The notes under the pieces were generated by a model. The model searched no databases. It had not been told where the DNA came from and saw only the letters and a program-made list of their open reading frames with translations. The position numbers and the translations under genes were made by a program. From contig JBBRLL010000018.1 in NCBI GenBank assembly GCA_038231395.1, positions 1-64,000 of the forward strand: 64,000 nucleotides of DNA. The letters run 5' to 3'. The DNA comes from Stagnihabitans sp038231395 (lineage in GTDB: Bacteria > Pseudomonadota > Alphaproteobacteria > Rhodobacterales > Rhodobacteraceae). This document shows positions 50,128 to 59,794 of this stretch, one piece after another (within the stretch, counting starts at the first letter, position 1; the number at the start of each line of letters is the position of its first letter).

Positions 50128-50163
50128 CCAAATATCCTGCCAAATCCGGCGTGCAAAATCCAG

Positions 50164-51207
50164 TCACAGTTTGGCTACAGCAAGGTGTTGCACGATGGGC
50201 CGCATCCGGCGCCGCCAAAGCGCGGGATAAAGTGCGACCAGACAGGCTACGGGCAGGGGCCAAGGCAGGATCGGTGCGTTGTCCTCCAACCGCAAAGCAG
50301 GAAAGGGGCGCTTGGGGTGGGCGTGATGGTCCGAATGGCGCGGGGCGTTCAGCATCATGGCCTGCGAAAACCAATGTGGAGCGTTCCAGCTGTGCAACTG
50401 GCCGACAGGCTCCAGCCGCCCGGCCATCTGACCGCGCGTCAGACCATAGTGCTGCACGTAATCTGACAGCAAAACCTGTGCGCCAAAGTGTAGCCCAAAC
50501 CCAAGCCAGACCAACAGCCCTGCCCATCCTGCCAACACAAACCCCAGCCCCAACCCGAACAGGCCACCAGCCGCATAAAACACATAAGGATTTGGGCCTT
50601 TGCCCGCCCGCAGCGCCCGCTCTGCCACAAGCCCGGCGCGAAAACTGCCAAGCCATGCCCGGCGCAGGAAGTGGTAAAAGCTTTCTCCCAGCCGCGCCGA
50701 ATTGGGATCCTGGTTCGAGCCTACAAAGCGGTGATGGACCAACCGATGCGCCGAGGCGTGATGACCGAACATCAGCAGCGCATAGACCGCGACGCCAAGT
50801 CCGTTGAGGAACCGGCCTGAACGATGGATCAACTCATGCGCTGCCGGATGGGCGACCTGGCCAAACCACAGGCCACCGGCTGCAAACAGAGCGGCGCGGG
50901 TCAAAAGGCTGAACTCTCCCGCTCCGGCAATCACGCGCACCAAGATCGGCAGCAGGGCCAAAGCGCCAAGGCCAAGCACAACCAGCAACAGGTCAGCCGC
51001 CGGAAATTCTTGCGGGTCCGGCGTTTGCGGGTTTTCGGCCACCCATGGCCCAAGACTGTCAAGCGCCACCGATGCCAGCGCCATATAGGCCAAGGCCAGC
51101 CAGACCCAAAGCCCGCCCCACAGGCTTGCCATGACCAGCAGCGCCAACGGACTGGCGGCGGCAAGCGCGAACAGGGTCATGGTCAGGATCGGGGGCAAAA
51201 CTCTCAT
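50164..51207 (-). CDS. AlkB-like membrane di-iron hydroxylase
   Basis: A 347-aa integral-membrane oxygenase of the alkane 1-monooxygenase/xylene monooxygenase family. The His motifs holding the di-iron centre are all visible: HELIHRSGR (HExxH), HHASAHRLVHHRFVG, YVQHYGLTR and NAPRHSDHHAHPKRP. About six hydrophobic segments surround them. Substrates in the family range from n-alkanes to fatty acids and terpenes. No rubredoxin, rubredoxin reductase or AraC-type activator gene is nearby, so the electron donor is unknown. The ATG at 51207 is preferred over TTG at 51213. Divergent from ftsY. Confidence 0.88.
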   Translation of the reverse strand: MRVLPPILTMTLFALAAASPLALLVMASLWGGLWVWLALAYMALASVALDSLGPWVAENPQTPDPQEFPAADLLLVVLGLGALALLPILVRVIAGAGEFSLLTRAALFAAGGLWFGQVAHPAAHELIHRSGRFLNGLGVAVYALLMFGHHASAHRLVHHRFVGSNQDPNSARLGESFYHFLRRAWLGSFRAGLVAERALRAGKGPNPYVFYAAGGLFGLGLGFVLAGWAGLLVWLGFGLHFGAQVLLSDYVQHYGLTRGQMAGRLEPVGQLHSWNAPHWFSQAMMLNAPRHSDHHAHPKRPFPALRLEDNAPILPWPLPVACLVALYPALWRRRMRPIVQHLAVAKL

Positions 51208-51324
51208 CCGCAAAACCTAGTGCAGCGTGGCGCAAAGGGGAAGGACGGCGCGTGTCACGAAGCCACCGCCGCTTGCATCTGGTGGGCCGCCAGCCTAGGT
51301 GAAGGGAAACCAAAGAGGCCGGGT

Positions 51325-52317
51325 ATGTCCTTTTTCAAGAAGCTCAAAGACAGGCTTTTCCGCTCTTCCGACAAGATCGGCGAGGGGCTGGAGGCTTTGG
51401 TTGCCAAGGGGACCGACACGCCGCAGCCGCTTGTGGCCGAAAAACCGGGCCTGATCGGTCGGCTGATGGGCCGCGACGAAAACCGCCGCCTGCTGGACGA
51501 CGCCATGCTGGAAAGCCTGGAGGAGTTGTTGATCCAGTCGGACATGGGGGTCGATACCGCCCTGCGCGTCACGGCCAATATCGCCGAGGGTCGCCTTGGC
51601 AAACGGATTTCAAGCGCGGAGTTGAAAGAGGCTTTGGCCTCCGAAATCGCCCGGATCATGGAGCCTGTCGCCCGCCCGATGCCGCTTTATCGCCAAAAGC
51701 CGCAGGTCATTCTGGTGGTGGGGGTCAACGGATCTGGCAAGACCACGACGATTGGCAAGCTGGCCAGCCAGTTCAAGGCGGCGGGCAAAACCGTGGTGAT
51801 CGCGGCGGGCGATACCTTCCGGGCGGCGGCGGTCGAACAGTTGCAAATCTGGGGCCAGCGCGCCGGGGTGCCGGTTTTGACCGCGCCGGAGGGCTCTGAC
51901 CCCGCCAGCCTTGCCTTTGATGCTTTGACCAAAGCGCAGGCCGACGGGGCCGATCTGTTGCTGATCGACACCGCAGGCCGCTTGCAAAACCGTGCTGATC
52001 TGATGGAAGAGCTGGCCAAGATCGTGCGGGTGCTGCGCAAGAAAGACCCCTCCGCCCCGCACAACACCCTTTTGGTGCTGGACGCCAGCACAGGACAGAA
52101 CGCCTTGTTGCAGGTGGAGATTTTCCGCAAGATCGCCGATGTCTCTGGCCTGATCATGACCAAACTGGACGGCACCGCACGGGGCGGGATTCTGGTGGCC
52201 TTGGCCGATAAGTTCGGCCTGCCGATCCACGCGATTGGGGTGGGTGAGCAGATTGACGACCTTTCCCCCTTTGACCCGCAGGAATTTGCCGATGCGCTGG
52301 TTGGGCGGGACGCCTGA
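51325..52317 (+). CDS. ftsY: Signal recognition particle receptor FtsY
   Basis: A 330-aa SRP GTPase that receives ribosome-nascent chain-SRP complexes at the inner membrane. A short N-terminal region (MSFFKKLKDRLFRSSDKIGE) replaces the long acidic A domain of E. coli FtsY. The NG domain follows: G1 GVNGSGKTTTIGKLA, the DTFRAAAVEQL motif, G3 DTAGRLQNRADLMEELAK and G4 TKLDGTARGG. The ATG at 51325 was chosen; the open frame from 50824 is the shadow of the opposite gene. It is followed with no gap by a DMT permease and yciB, forming an operon. Confidence 0.96.
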   Translation: MSFFKKLKDRLFRSSDKIGEGLEALVAKGTDTPQPLVAEKPGLIGRLMGRDENRRLLDDAMLESLEELLIQSDMGVDTALRVTANIAEGRLGKRISSAELKEALASEIARIMEPVARPMPLYRQKPQVILVVGVNGSGKTTTIGKLASQFKAAGKTVVIAAGDTFRAAAVEQLQIWGQRAGVPVLTAPEGSDPASLAFDALTKAQADGADLLLIDTAGRLQNRADLMEELAKIVRVLRKKDPSAPHNTLLVLDASTGQNALLQVEIFRKIADVSGLIMTKLDGTARGGILVALADKFGLPIHAIGVGEQIDDLSPFDPQEFADALVGRDA

Positions 52318-53217
52318 GTGAGCGCTTGGCTTTTGTCCATGGTTGGCACGCCGCAGGGGCACCGGTGGGCCATTGGCCTGGCGTTGCTGGCGGCGGTTCT
52401 GCATGCCCTGTTCGGCGCGTTGCAGAAAGGGCGCGATGACCCTTGGGTGACCCGCGCCGCAATTGACGCAAGTTATGGCCTGATCGCCGCGCCTTTCGCC
52501 CTGTTCGTGGTGCCGTGGCCAGAGCCGCATATGTGGCCGATCTTTGCCGGGGCCTTCCTGATCCATGCCGGTTACAAGATTGCACAAGCCATGACCTATG
52601 ACCGCGCACCTTATACTGTGGTCTATCCGGTGGTGCGCGGCACCGGGCCGTTCTTTACTGTGCTGTTCGCCGGGCTGGTGTTTGGCGAGCATTTCCTTGC
52701 CTTGCAATGGGTTGGTCTTGGTCTGTTGCTTGCGGGCATCTTTGGGCTTGCCGGCCATTCGCTGTGGAAGCTGGGCGATCAGGCGGCGAGCCTTCTGCCC
52801 GCCCTGGGGTTGGCATTCGTCACCGGCGGCTTTGTCGCGGCCTATACGACCTTTGACGCCTGGGGCATCCGGGCCACGGCGGATCCGTTCACTTTTCTGG
52901 CATGGTTTTTCATGATCGACGGGGTTTTCATCCCGGTCATCACGTGGCGGCGCTGGATCAGGCTGCCTGCCGCGCGCCTGCAGCCCCTGATCAAACGCGG
53001 GATATTCGGTGCATTCGTGGCGTTTTTCTCGTTCGGCGCGGTGATGCTGGCGACGCGGCTGGACAGGGTCGGCGAGGCTGCGGCGCTGCGCGAAACCTCC
53101 ACCGTATTTGCGGCCTTGATTGGTTGGCTGATCCTGGGCGAAAAGGTGGGGCTGGTGCGCGGGGCCCTGATGGCGTTGATTGCGGCAGGCGCTGTAGTGA
53201 TGGAAGGTGCGGGATGA
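52318..53217 (+). CDS. EamA/DMT-family permease
   Basis: A 299-aa inner-membrane protein with ten hydrophobic segments in two five-helix halves, as in the EamA drug/metabolite transporter family. Typical segments are YTVVYPVVRGTGPFFTVLFA in the first half and TSTVFAALIGWLILGEKVGL in the second. The start GTG immediately follows the ftsY TGA, and its stop overlaps yciB by ATGA, so all three are one transcript. The substrate cannot be deduced; it may be an exporter of an amino-acid-like metabolite. Confidence 0.85.
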   Translation: MSAWLLSMVGTPQGHRWAIGLALLAAVLHALFGALQKGRDDPWVTRAAIDASYGLIAAPFALFVVPWPEPHMWPIFAGAFLIHAGYKIAQAMTYDRAPYTVVYPVVRGTGPFFTVLFAGLVFGEHFLALQWVGLGLLLAGIFGLAGHSLWKLGDQAASLLPALGLAFVTGGFVAAYTTFDAWGIRATADPFTFLAWFFMIDGVFIPVITWRRWIRLPAARLQPLIKRGIFGAFVAFFSFGAVMLATRLDRVGEAAALRETSTVFAALIGWLILGEKVGLVRGALMALIAAGAVVMEGAG

Positions 53218-53819
53218 GCAAACCCTATGACAATCGGCTGAAACTGGCGTTGGAATACGGGCCCCTGCTGCTGTTCATGCTGGGCTACTGGTTTTTAAAG
53301 GACAAAAGCCTGACTTTGGGCGGACAGACCTATTCCGGCTTCATCGTCTCAACCGCCGTTTTCGTGGTGATCTTCGTGGCCTCGATCGCAGGGCTGTGGC
53401 GGCTGACCGGCAAGATAGCACCCATGCAGATCATCACGCTGATCATCGTGGTGTTCATGGGCGGGCTGACTGTCTGGTTCAACGACCCGCGCTTCATCAA
53501 GATGAAACCGACGATCATCTACGCTTTTTTCGCCGTCGCATTGGGGGTGGGGCTGTTGCAGGGCAAATCCTACCTGCGGGTGGTGATGGAGGATGCCATG
53601 CCGTTGCAACCGGAGGGCTGGATGGTCCTGACCCGTCGCATCGCGGTGTTCTTTGCCTTTCTGGCGCTGCTGAACGAGATTGTCTGGCGCAATTTCAGCG
53701 ACGGCACCTGGTTGACCTTCAAAGCGGTTGGTCTGACGCTCGCAATGTTTCTGTTCCTGATGACTCAGGCGAAAGTGTTGGAGCGTTATGCGATCCCGCC
53801 GCCGAATGACAAACCCTAG
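53214..53819 (+). CDS. yciB: YciB/IspZ inner-membrane protein (septation protein A)
   Basis: A 201-aa inner-membrane protein with about five spans. Family markers are LALEYGPLLLFMLGYWF, LTVWFNDPRFIKMKPTIIYA and LNEIVWRNFSDGTWLTFKA, the last being highly conserved in YciB. In enterobacteria it interacts with cell-elongation and division proteins. The ATG overlaps the preceding stop (ATGA); the open frame from 52902 lies within the permease gene and is not coding. It is the third gene of the ftsY operon, an order commonly seen in Rhodobacterales. Confidence 0.92.
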   Translation: MSKPYDNRLKLALEYGPLLLFMLGYWFLKDKSLTLGGQTYSGFIVSTAVFVVIFVASIAGLWRLTGKIAPMQIITLIIVVFMGGLTVWFNDPRFIKMKPTIIYAFFAVALGVGLLQGKSYLRVVMEDAMPLQPEGWMVLTRRIAVFFAFLALLNEIVWRNFSDGTWLTFKAVGLTLAMFLFLMTQAKVLERYAIPPPNDKP

Positions 53820-53893
53820 GCCCATTTCCGCCACATCGACGCCCGATTTCCCTTTCAGACTGTCAGGTGGGAAATTCTGGGCCGGGTGTTGAA

Positions 53894-54526
53894 ATGCTTG
53901 ATGAAATCTTCGTGACGTTGCGCGAATTCGTGGGATTGTTTCGGCGCGACCGAAGCTTGCCATGGACGATCCTTTTGCCCCTGTTCCTGATGGCGTTCAG
54001 CTGGCCGATGCTGCGGGTTGTTCTGCCGACCGAGCGTGAGGCCTTTATGACGGCCTTTGTGCTCGGTATGGGCCTCAGACTCCTGATGTCGGGCAATGAA
54101 ACCATTGATGCGCTGCGCAGCCGTATTTCGGGGCGCACGGCGCTGATCATCATCCTGTTGTTGGGCCCTGCGAGCTTGGGCGTGCTGATCTGGGCTGGAG
54201 AGCCGGTCTGGTGCCAACGCTTCCTGACCGTTTATTTTCTGATCTATGCCGTGCTTTACGTGCTGGATACCGTGGATGGCCGCCATGCGATGGTGCGTTA
54301 TTTCCTGCCGGAGGAGCGCGCACGTGGGGCAGACGCCCTGATGAGCCGGGTTCTGGCCCTGATGTATATGTCTTTGGCTTTGCTGAATGAAACGCTGATC
54401 CACCAAGCCTCGCTGGAGATCTGGCTTTTGTATTTCGGCGTGCTGCCGATCTTCCTGCGGCGGCTGATTTTGGCTGTGATGCGGACGGTGGATCAGGCTT
54501 ACGCCTATGGCCTTGGCCGGTTCTGA
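53894..54526 (+). CDS. Hypothetical integral membrane protein
   Basis: A 210-aa protein with about five to six hydrophobic segments (LLPLFLMAFSWPMLRVVLP, TALIIILLLGPASLGVLIWA and others), and intervening motifs such as YVLDTVDGRHAMVRYFLPEE. The family resembles the inner-membrane septation protein group only by length. Start: ATG at 53894 gives MLDEIFVTLREFVGLFRRDR; a GTG at 53867 is the longer alternative. It follows yciB by 74 nt on the same strand and may belong to that transcript. Function unknown. Confidence 0.7.
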   Translation: MLDEIFVTLREFVGLFRRDRSLPWTILLPLFLMAFSWPMLRVVLPTEREAFMTAFVLGMGLRLLMSGNETIDALRSRISGRTALIIILLLGPASLGVLIWAGEPVWCQRFLTVYFLIYAVLYVLDTVDGRHAMVRYFLPEERARGADALMSRVLALMYMSLALLNETLIHQASLEIWLLYFGVLPIFLRRLILAVMRTVDQAYAYGLGRF

Positions 54527-54649
54527 TCGCTGCTTCGATGCGTCAAAGTTCTGCCACGGCGTGAACTTGTCCCGCGATATTTTTAGGGCGAATAAATTTG
54601 ACCCTTTCGGTTGCCGTTGACCTCTGGCCCTGACCGCGCTAAGCCAAGT

Positions 54650-54705
54650 GCCGTGGCGATTTGTAACCGGATTGCGGGCCACGTTAAATAAACCGCTAAA
54701 AAGGT
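54650..54705 (+). ncRNA. SAM-II riboswitch
   Basis: The sequence from 54650 fits the SAM-II (metA) riboswitch. P1 is CGTGGC (54652-54657) pairing with GCCACG (54678-54683). The loop contains GATTTGTAACCGGATTGCG, and the 3' side carries the diagnostic GTTAAATAAACCGCTAAAAAGG, which forms the pseudoknot and the S-adenosylmethionine pocket. SAM-II is known almost only from alphaproteobacteria, in front of metA, metZ and related genes. It ends 64 nt before the metZ ATG, so SAM binding would limit metZ expression, probably at translation. Confidence 0.93.
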
Positions 54706-54769
54706 CAGGGCACAGCAAGCGCTCCCCCCACTTTTCCGGTCATCGTTGATTGCGCAGAAGAGGCCGGGA

Positions 54770-55951
54770 ATGAGCAAAGACTGGAACATCCGCACGAAAC
54801 TTGTCCATGAGGGCAGCCGCCGCAGCCATTATGGCGAGATGGCAGAGGCGATTTTCCTCACGCAGGGCTTTGTCTACCCTGACGCTGAATCCGCCGAAGC
54901 GCGTTTCGTGAAGGCGGGTGAGGATGAGTTCATCTATGCCCGCTATGGCAACCCCACCACAAGGATGTTTGAAGAACGCATTGCCGCAGTCGAAGGGACA
55001 GAGGACGCCTTTGCCACCGCATCAGGCATGGCGGCGGTTTCCGGGGCTTTGACCGCAATGTTGCGGGCCGGTGATCATGTCGTCAGTTCGCGGGCTTTGT
55101 TCGGATCCTGCCTTTATGTTCTGGAAGAGGTGTTGACCCGTTTTGGCGTCAAAGTCACTTTTGTGGACGGCGCAGACCTTGACCAGTGGCGCGCGGCCGT
55201 GGTGCCGGGCACCAAGGCGGTGTTTTTTGAAAGCATGTCGAACCCGACGCTGGAACTGGTCGACATCCGCGCGGTTTCTGAAATCGCCCATGCGGCGGGG
55301 GCTTTGGTGATCGTGGACAACGTCTTTGCCACGCCCATTTTCTCCAAGGCCGTCGATCAGGGTGCCGATGTCATCGTCTATTCCACCACCAAACACATCG
55401 ACGGTCAGGGTCGGGCTTTGGGCGGCGTGGTCTGCGGCACCAAGGACTTTATCCGCAAGGTGCTGGAACCCTACATGAAGCATACCGGCGGCTCGATCTC
55501 GCCGTTCAACGCCTGGCTGATGCTGAACGGTATGGTCACCCTTGATTTGCGCTGTCGGGCGATGGCGCAAGCTGCGCGGAAAGTGGCTGATGCGTTGGAG
55601 GGGGATGCGCGGATTTCCCGGGTGATTTATCCCGAGCTTGCCAGCCACCCGCAGCGCGCCTTGGCTTTGGCGCAGATGGGGTCGGGCGGGACTTTGGTGG
55701 CCTTCGATCTGAAAGGTGGCAAAGAGGCAGCGTTCCGGTTTTGCAACGCGCTGGAAATCATCAAGATTTCCAACAACCTCGGCGATGCCAAGTCGATTGT
55801 CACCCATCCTGCGACCACAACGCACCAGCGGCTGCCGCAAGAGCAGAAGGACAAGCTGGGGATCACCTCTGGTCTGGTTCGGCTGTCGGTTGGCCTTGAA
55901 GATGTGGGCGATCTGATTGCCGATCTGAAGGGCGCGCTGGACGCCATCTGA
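54770..55951 (+). CDS. metZ: O-succinylhomoserine sulfhydrylase
   Basis: A 393-aa PLP enzyme of the Cys/Met metabolism family that makes homocysteine from O-succinyl- or O-acetylhomoserine and sulfide. The PLP Lys lies in YSTTKHIDGQGRALGG, the phosphate-binding part in EDAFATASGMAAVSGALTAM, and YARYGNPTTRMFEERIAAVE and KISNNLGDAKSIVTHPATTT are as in MetZ. The SAM-II riboswitch upstream supports a methionine role. ATG at 54770 with GAGGCCGGGA before it; the nine codons upstream in frame are not needed. Ends with a 158-nt gap before folE2. Confidence 0.95.
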   Translation: MSKDWNIRTKLVHEGSRRSHYGEMAEAIFLTQGFVYPDAESAEARFVKAGEDEFIYARYGNPTTRMFEERIAAVEGTEDAFATASGMAAVSGALTAMLRAGDHVVSSRALFGSCLYVLEEVLTRFGVKVTFVDGADLDQWRAAVVPGTKAVFFESMSNPTLELVDIRAVSEIAHAAGALVIVDNVFATPIFSKAVDQGADVIVYSTTKHIDGQGRALGGVVCGTKDFIRKVLEPYMKHTGGSISPFNAWLMLNGMVTLDLRCRAMAQAARKVADALEGDARISRVIYPELASHPQRALALAQMGSGGTLVAFDLKGGKEAAFRFCNALEIIKISNNLGDAKSIVTHPATTTHQRLPQEQKDKLGITSGLVRLSVGLEDVGDLIADLKGALDAI

Positions 55952-55970
55952 AGGGGTAGCGCCGGGCTGT

Positions 55971-55984
55971 GGCGATAAATCGCC
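55971..55984. repeat. GCGATAAATCGC palindrome, third unit
   Basis: GGCGATAAATCGCC lies 19 bases after the metZ stop. It is the same small palindrome as at 19821-19877. With no T-run after it, a role as terminator is unproven. Confidence 0.5.
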
Positions 55985-56031
55985 CGGCCCGGATGATCCG
56001 CTACAGCCGTGCCGCCGTATTCTTGCGGTGT

Positions 56032-56070
56032 GAGTTTGGAAACTGGCGGCACCGCCCTATATCCAAACTC
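56032..56070 (+). promoter_or_regulatory. Stem-loop in the folE2 leader
   Basis: GAGTTTGGA (56032-56040) and TCCAAACTC (56062-56070) form a perfect 9-bp stem. Its 21-base loop contains a second stem, GGCGG/CCGCC. The structure ends 39 nt before the folE2 ATG and is not followed by a T-run. It could be a regulatory RNA element or a regulator's binding site. No Zur-like motif is recognisable. Confidence 0.5.
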
Positions 56071-56109
56071 GATAGCGGACTGCACGCCGACTTATACGGA
56101 GAACCTGCC

Positions 56110-57192
<1,083 letters not shown>

Positions 57193-57232
57193 GGGCACGC
57201 GGCCGCCAAGGCCGGGGGTTTCACACTACCCC

Positions 57233-57258
57233 GCTTAGCAGCGTCTTCGCTGCTAAGC
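57233..57258. terminator. Bidirectional terminator-like hairpin
   Basis: GCTTAGCAGCG and CGCTGCTAAGC form an 11-bp perfect stem with loop TCTT, between the convergent folE2 and glmM genes, in the 129-nt gap. There is no long T-run on either side, so it may act by RNA stability as well as termination. Confidence 0.7.
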
Positions 57259-57321
57259 AGCAAACTGAACGCACCCCCTGCGGGATCTCTGTACCAAACG
57301 GAGTGGAGGTTGAGGTCTGGG

Positions 57322-58665
57322 TCAGACCGCAGCCTCCACCGCGCTGACGATTTCGCTCACCACATCGTCGAGCAGGTGGGGGTCTTCGCATTCGGCCATG
57401 ACGCGGATCAGGGGTTCCGTACCGGATTTGCGGATCAGGATGCGACCCTTGCCCGCGATCCGGACCTCGTTGGCGGCGATGGTGGCTTGAACCTTGGCGG
57501 AGTCGAGCGGTTTCGCCCCCATGGCAAAGCGCACGTTTTTGAGCATTTGCGGCACGGTTTGGAACTGTTCCACCAGACGGCTGGCCGGTTGACCGGTTCG
57601 GGCCATCTCGGCCAGGACCTGCAAGCCTGCAATCAGCCCATCGCCGGTGGTGGCATAGTCGGTCATCACGATATGGCCGGATTGTTCGCCGCCAAGGTTC
57701 CAGCCACCGCGCCGCATCGCCTCCACCACATAGCGGTCACCGACGGCTGTACGTTCCAGCCGCAAACCGCGCCCGGTCATGAAGCGTTCAAGGCCAAGGT
57801 TGGACATGACGGTGGCCACCAAAGTGCCCCCGTTCAGCCGCCCCTCTGTGGCCCAGCGGCCCGCCAGCAGCGCCATGATCTGATCGCCATCGGCCACGCA
57901 GCCCGCTTCGTCCAGAATCATCACCCGGTCGGCGTCACCGTCCAGCGAAATGCCCATATGTGCGCCATGCGACACCACGGCTTCCGCTGCGGTTTGGGTG
58001 TAAGTTGAACCCACGCGGTCGTTGATGTTGGTGCCATTGGGGGTGACGCCCACGGTGATCACCTCGGCCCCCAGTTCCCACAACACTTCGGGTGCAGCTT
58101 TGTAGGCGGCTCCGTTGGCGCAGTCGATCACCACCTTCAGACCCTCAAGCGTCAGACCGGCAGGAAAGGTGGTCTTGACGAACTCCTGATAGCGGCCCCT
58201 GGCGTCGTCGATCCGTCGGGCGCGGCCGATCTTTTCCGGCTCTGCCGGCGCAATATCGCCTTCGACAATCGCCTCAATCTCGGCCTCGGCCTCATCCGAC
58301 AGTTTGAACCCGTCGGGGCCGAAAAACTTGATGCCGTTGTCCTGATGCGGGTTGTGGCTGGCCGAGATCATCACGCCAACATCGGCGCGCATCGACCGCG
58401 TCAGATAGCCGACAGCCGGGGTAGGGACCGGACCCAGCAGCAGCACATTCATGCCCGTGGAGGTCAAGCCTGCGGTCAGCGCGTTTTCCAGCATATAGCC
58501 TGACAGCCGCGTGTCCTTGCCAATCACCACACGGTGCGCTGACCCGCCATCGCGGCGGAAATAACGGCCCGCTGCGGCCCCCAGTTTCAACGCCATCTCG
58601 GCGGTCATCGGATAGGTGTTGGCGCGGCCACGCACACCGTCGGTGCCAAACAGTTTGCGGGTCAT
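57322..58665 (-). CDS. glmM: Phosphoglucosamine mutase
   Basis: A 447-aa phosphohexomutase interconverting glucosamine-6-phosphate and glucosamine-1-phosphate for UDP-GlcNAc synthesis and so peptidoglycan. It begins MTRKLFGTDGVRGRANTYPM, carries the phosphoserine loop ISASHNPHQDNGIKFFGPDG, the metal loop LDGDADRVMILDE and the C-terminal RKSGTEPLIRVMAE. Length normal. The ATG overlaps the folP stop (ATGA), so the pair is translated together. Confidence 0.97.
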   Translation of the reverse strand: MTRKLFGTDGVRGRANTYPMTAEMALKLGAAAGRYFRRDGGSAHRVVIGKDTRLSGYMLENALTAGLTSTGMNVLLLGPVPTPAVGYLTRSMRADVGVMISASHNPHQDNGIKFFGPDGFKLSDEAEAEIEAIVEGDIAPAEPEKIGRARRIDDARGRYQEFVKTTFPAGLTLEGLKVVIDCANGAAYKAAPEVLWELGAEVITVGVTPNGTNINDRVGSTYTQTAAEAVVSHGAHMGISLDGDADRVMILDEAGCVADGDQIMALLAGRWATEGRLNGGTLVATVMSNLGLERFMTGRGLRLERTAVGDRYVVEAMRRGGWNLGGEQSGHIVMTDYATTGDGLIAGLQVLAEMARTGQPASRLVEQFQTVPQMLKNVRFAMGAKPLDSAKVQATIAANEVRIAGKGRILIRKSGTEPLIRVMAECEDPHLLDDVVSEIVSAVEAAV

Positions 58666-59672
58666 TTTGCCTCTCCTTTGCTGGTGGCCTGCCACAGCGA
58701 CAACGCCTGCCGGGTTTCGGCCACATCATGCACGCGGATCATCTGCACCCCTTGTGCCACGCCCCACAGGGCCACAGCAAGCGAGCCGGGCATGCGGCGT
58801 GCAGCCTCTGCCCCGCCGATGGTTCCGATAAAACGTTTGCGCGAGGCGCCCAGCAAGATCGGCAGCCCAAGGTTGTGAAACAGGCTGAGGCGTTGGAGGA
58901 GGGCGAGGTTGTGGCTTAACGTCTTGCCAAAGCCGATGCCGGGGTCGATGGCGATGTTGTGGCGCAAGATGCCAGCCGCCTCCGCCTCTGACACGCGGGT
59001 CGCCAAGGCGTCGTAGACATCCAACAGGACATCATCGTAGCGCGGATCGTCCTGCATGGTCTGCGGGCTGGCTATGGAGTGCATCAGGATCACCGGCACC
59101 TGCGCCTGAGCCACCAATGCTGCCATCGCCGGGTCAAACTGCAAGGCCGTCACGTCATTGACCCAAGATGCCCCCGCCGCCAGCGCTGCCCGCGCCACCG
59201 ATGCCTTGCGCGTGTCAATCGAGATCGGCAGGTCCAGCCCGCCGTCGCGCAACGCCTGAATGACCGGAGCGGCGCGGGTGATCTCTTCATCCACCGGCAC
59301 CTCCACCGCGCCGGGCCGGGTGCTTTCGCCGCCGATGTCGATGATATCAGCACCCGAGGCCATCAGTCGCGCCTGCATCACCGCCGCCTCCGGCCGCAAA
59401 AACAACCCGCCATCTGAAAAGCTGTCCGGCGTGATGTTCAGAATGCCCATGATGCGCGTCGCGGCCAGATCAAGCTCCCCGAACGCCGGGCGCACCCCGG
59501 ACAAACGTGTGCGATCTGCACCCGAAAGCGCATTCACCGAAACCAACCGGGGTGCCGCCGTCCGGCTCAACTCCTCCACCCGGTCAAACCAGCAGGGTCC
59601 GCCGGCCAAGGCCAACGCCCCCTCAGGTCGTGCCGCGTCGCTCATCGCAATCGGTCGCAGGTAGTTGCGCAA
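58662..59672 (-). CDS. folP: Dihydropteroate synthase
   Basis: A 336-aa TIM-barrel enzyme condensing hydroxymethyl-dihydropterin pyrophosphate with p-aminobenzoate. Motifs include ILNITPDSFSDGGLFL, ADIIDIGGESTRPGAVEVPV and DPGIGFGKTLSHNLALLQRL, and the sulfa-site loop LGASRKRFIG. It has about 60 residues before the barrel. The ATG at 59645 gives a shorter protein; a TTG at 59672 gives MRNYLRPIAMSDAARPEGAL, which resembles the N-terminus common in Rhodobacterales, so the longer form is listed. It overlaps glmM and follows folB by 122 nt. Confidence 0.93.
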   Translation of the reverse strand: MRNYLRPIAMSDAARPEGALALAGGPCWFDRVEELSRTAAPRLVSVNALSGADRTRLSGVRPAFGELDLAATRIMGILNITPDSFSDGGLFLRPEAAVMQARLMASGADIIDIGGESTRPGAVEVPVDEEITRAAPVIQALRDGGLDLPISIDTRKASVARAALAAGASWVNDVTALQFDPAMAALVAQAQVPVILMHSIASPQTMQDDPRYDDVLLDVYDALATRVSEAEAAGILRHNIAIDPGIGFGKTLSHNLALLQRLSLFHNLGLPILLGASRKRFIGTIGGAEAARRMPGSLAVALWGVAQGVQMIRVHDVAETRQALSLWQATSKGEAK

Positions 59673-59794
59673 ATCTTCGTCTTTCCTCAGTCCGCAGAAA
59701 TCCCATCGGTGTTTGGGCGTGTGAACCCCCGAGCCGGGTCCGCCGGGCGACTGTGCGAAATATGCTCAACCACGCCAACCAGCAAGACCGGCGC

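Noticed and set aside
54527..54649. tRNA or small RNA before the riboswitch
   Set aside because: No cloverleaf arms or GTTCGANTC-like loop were found.
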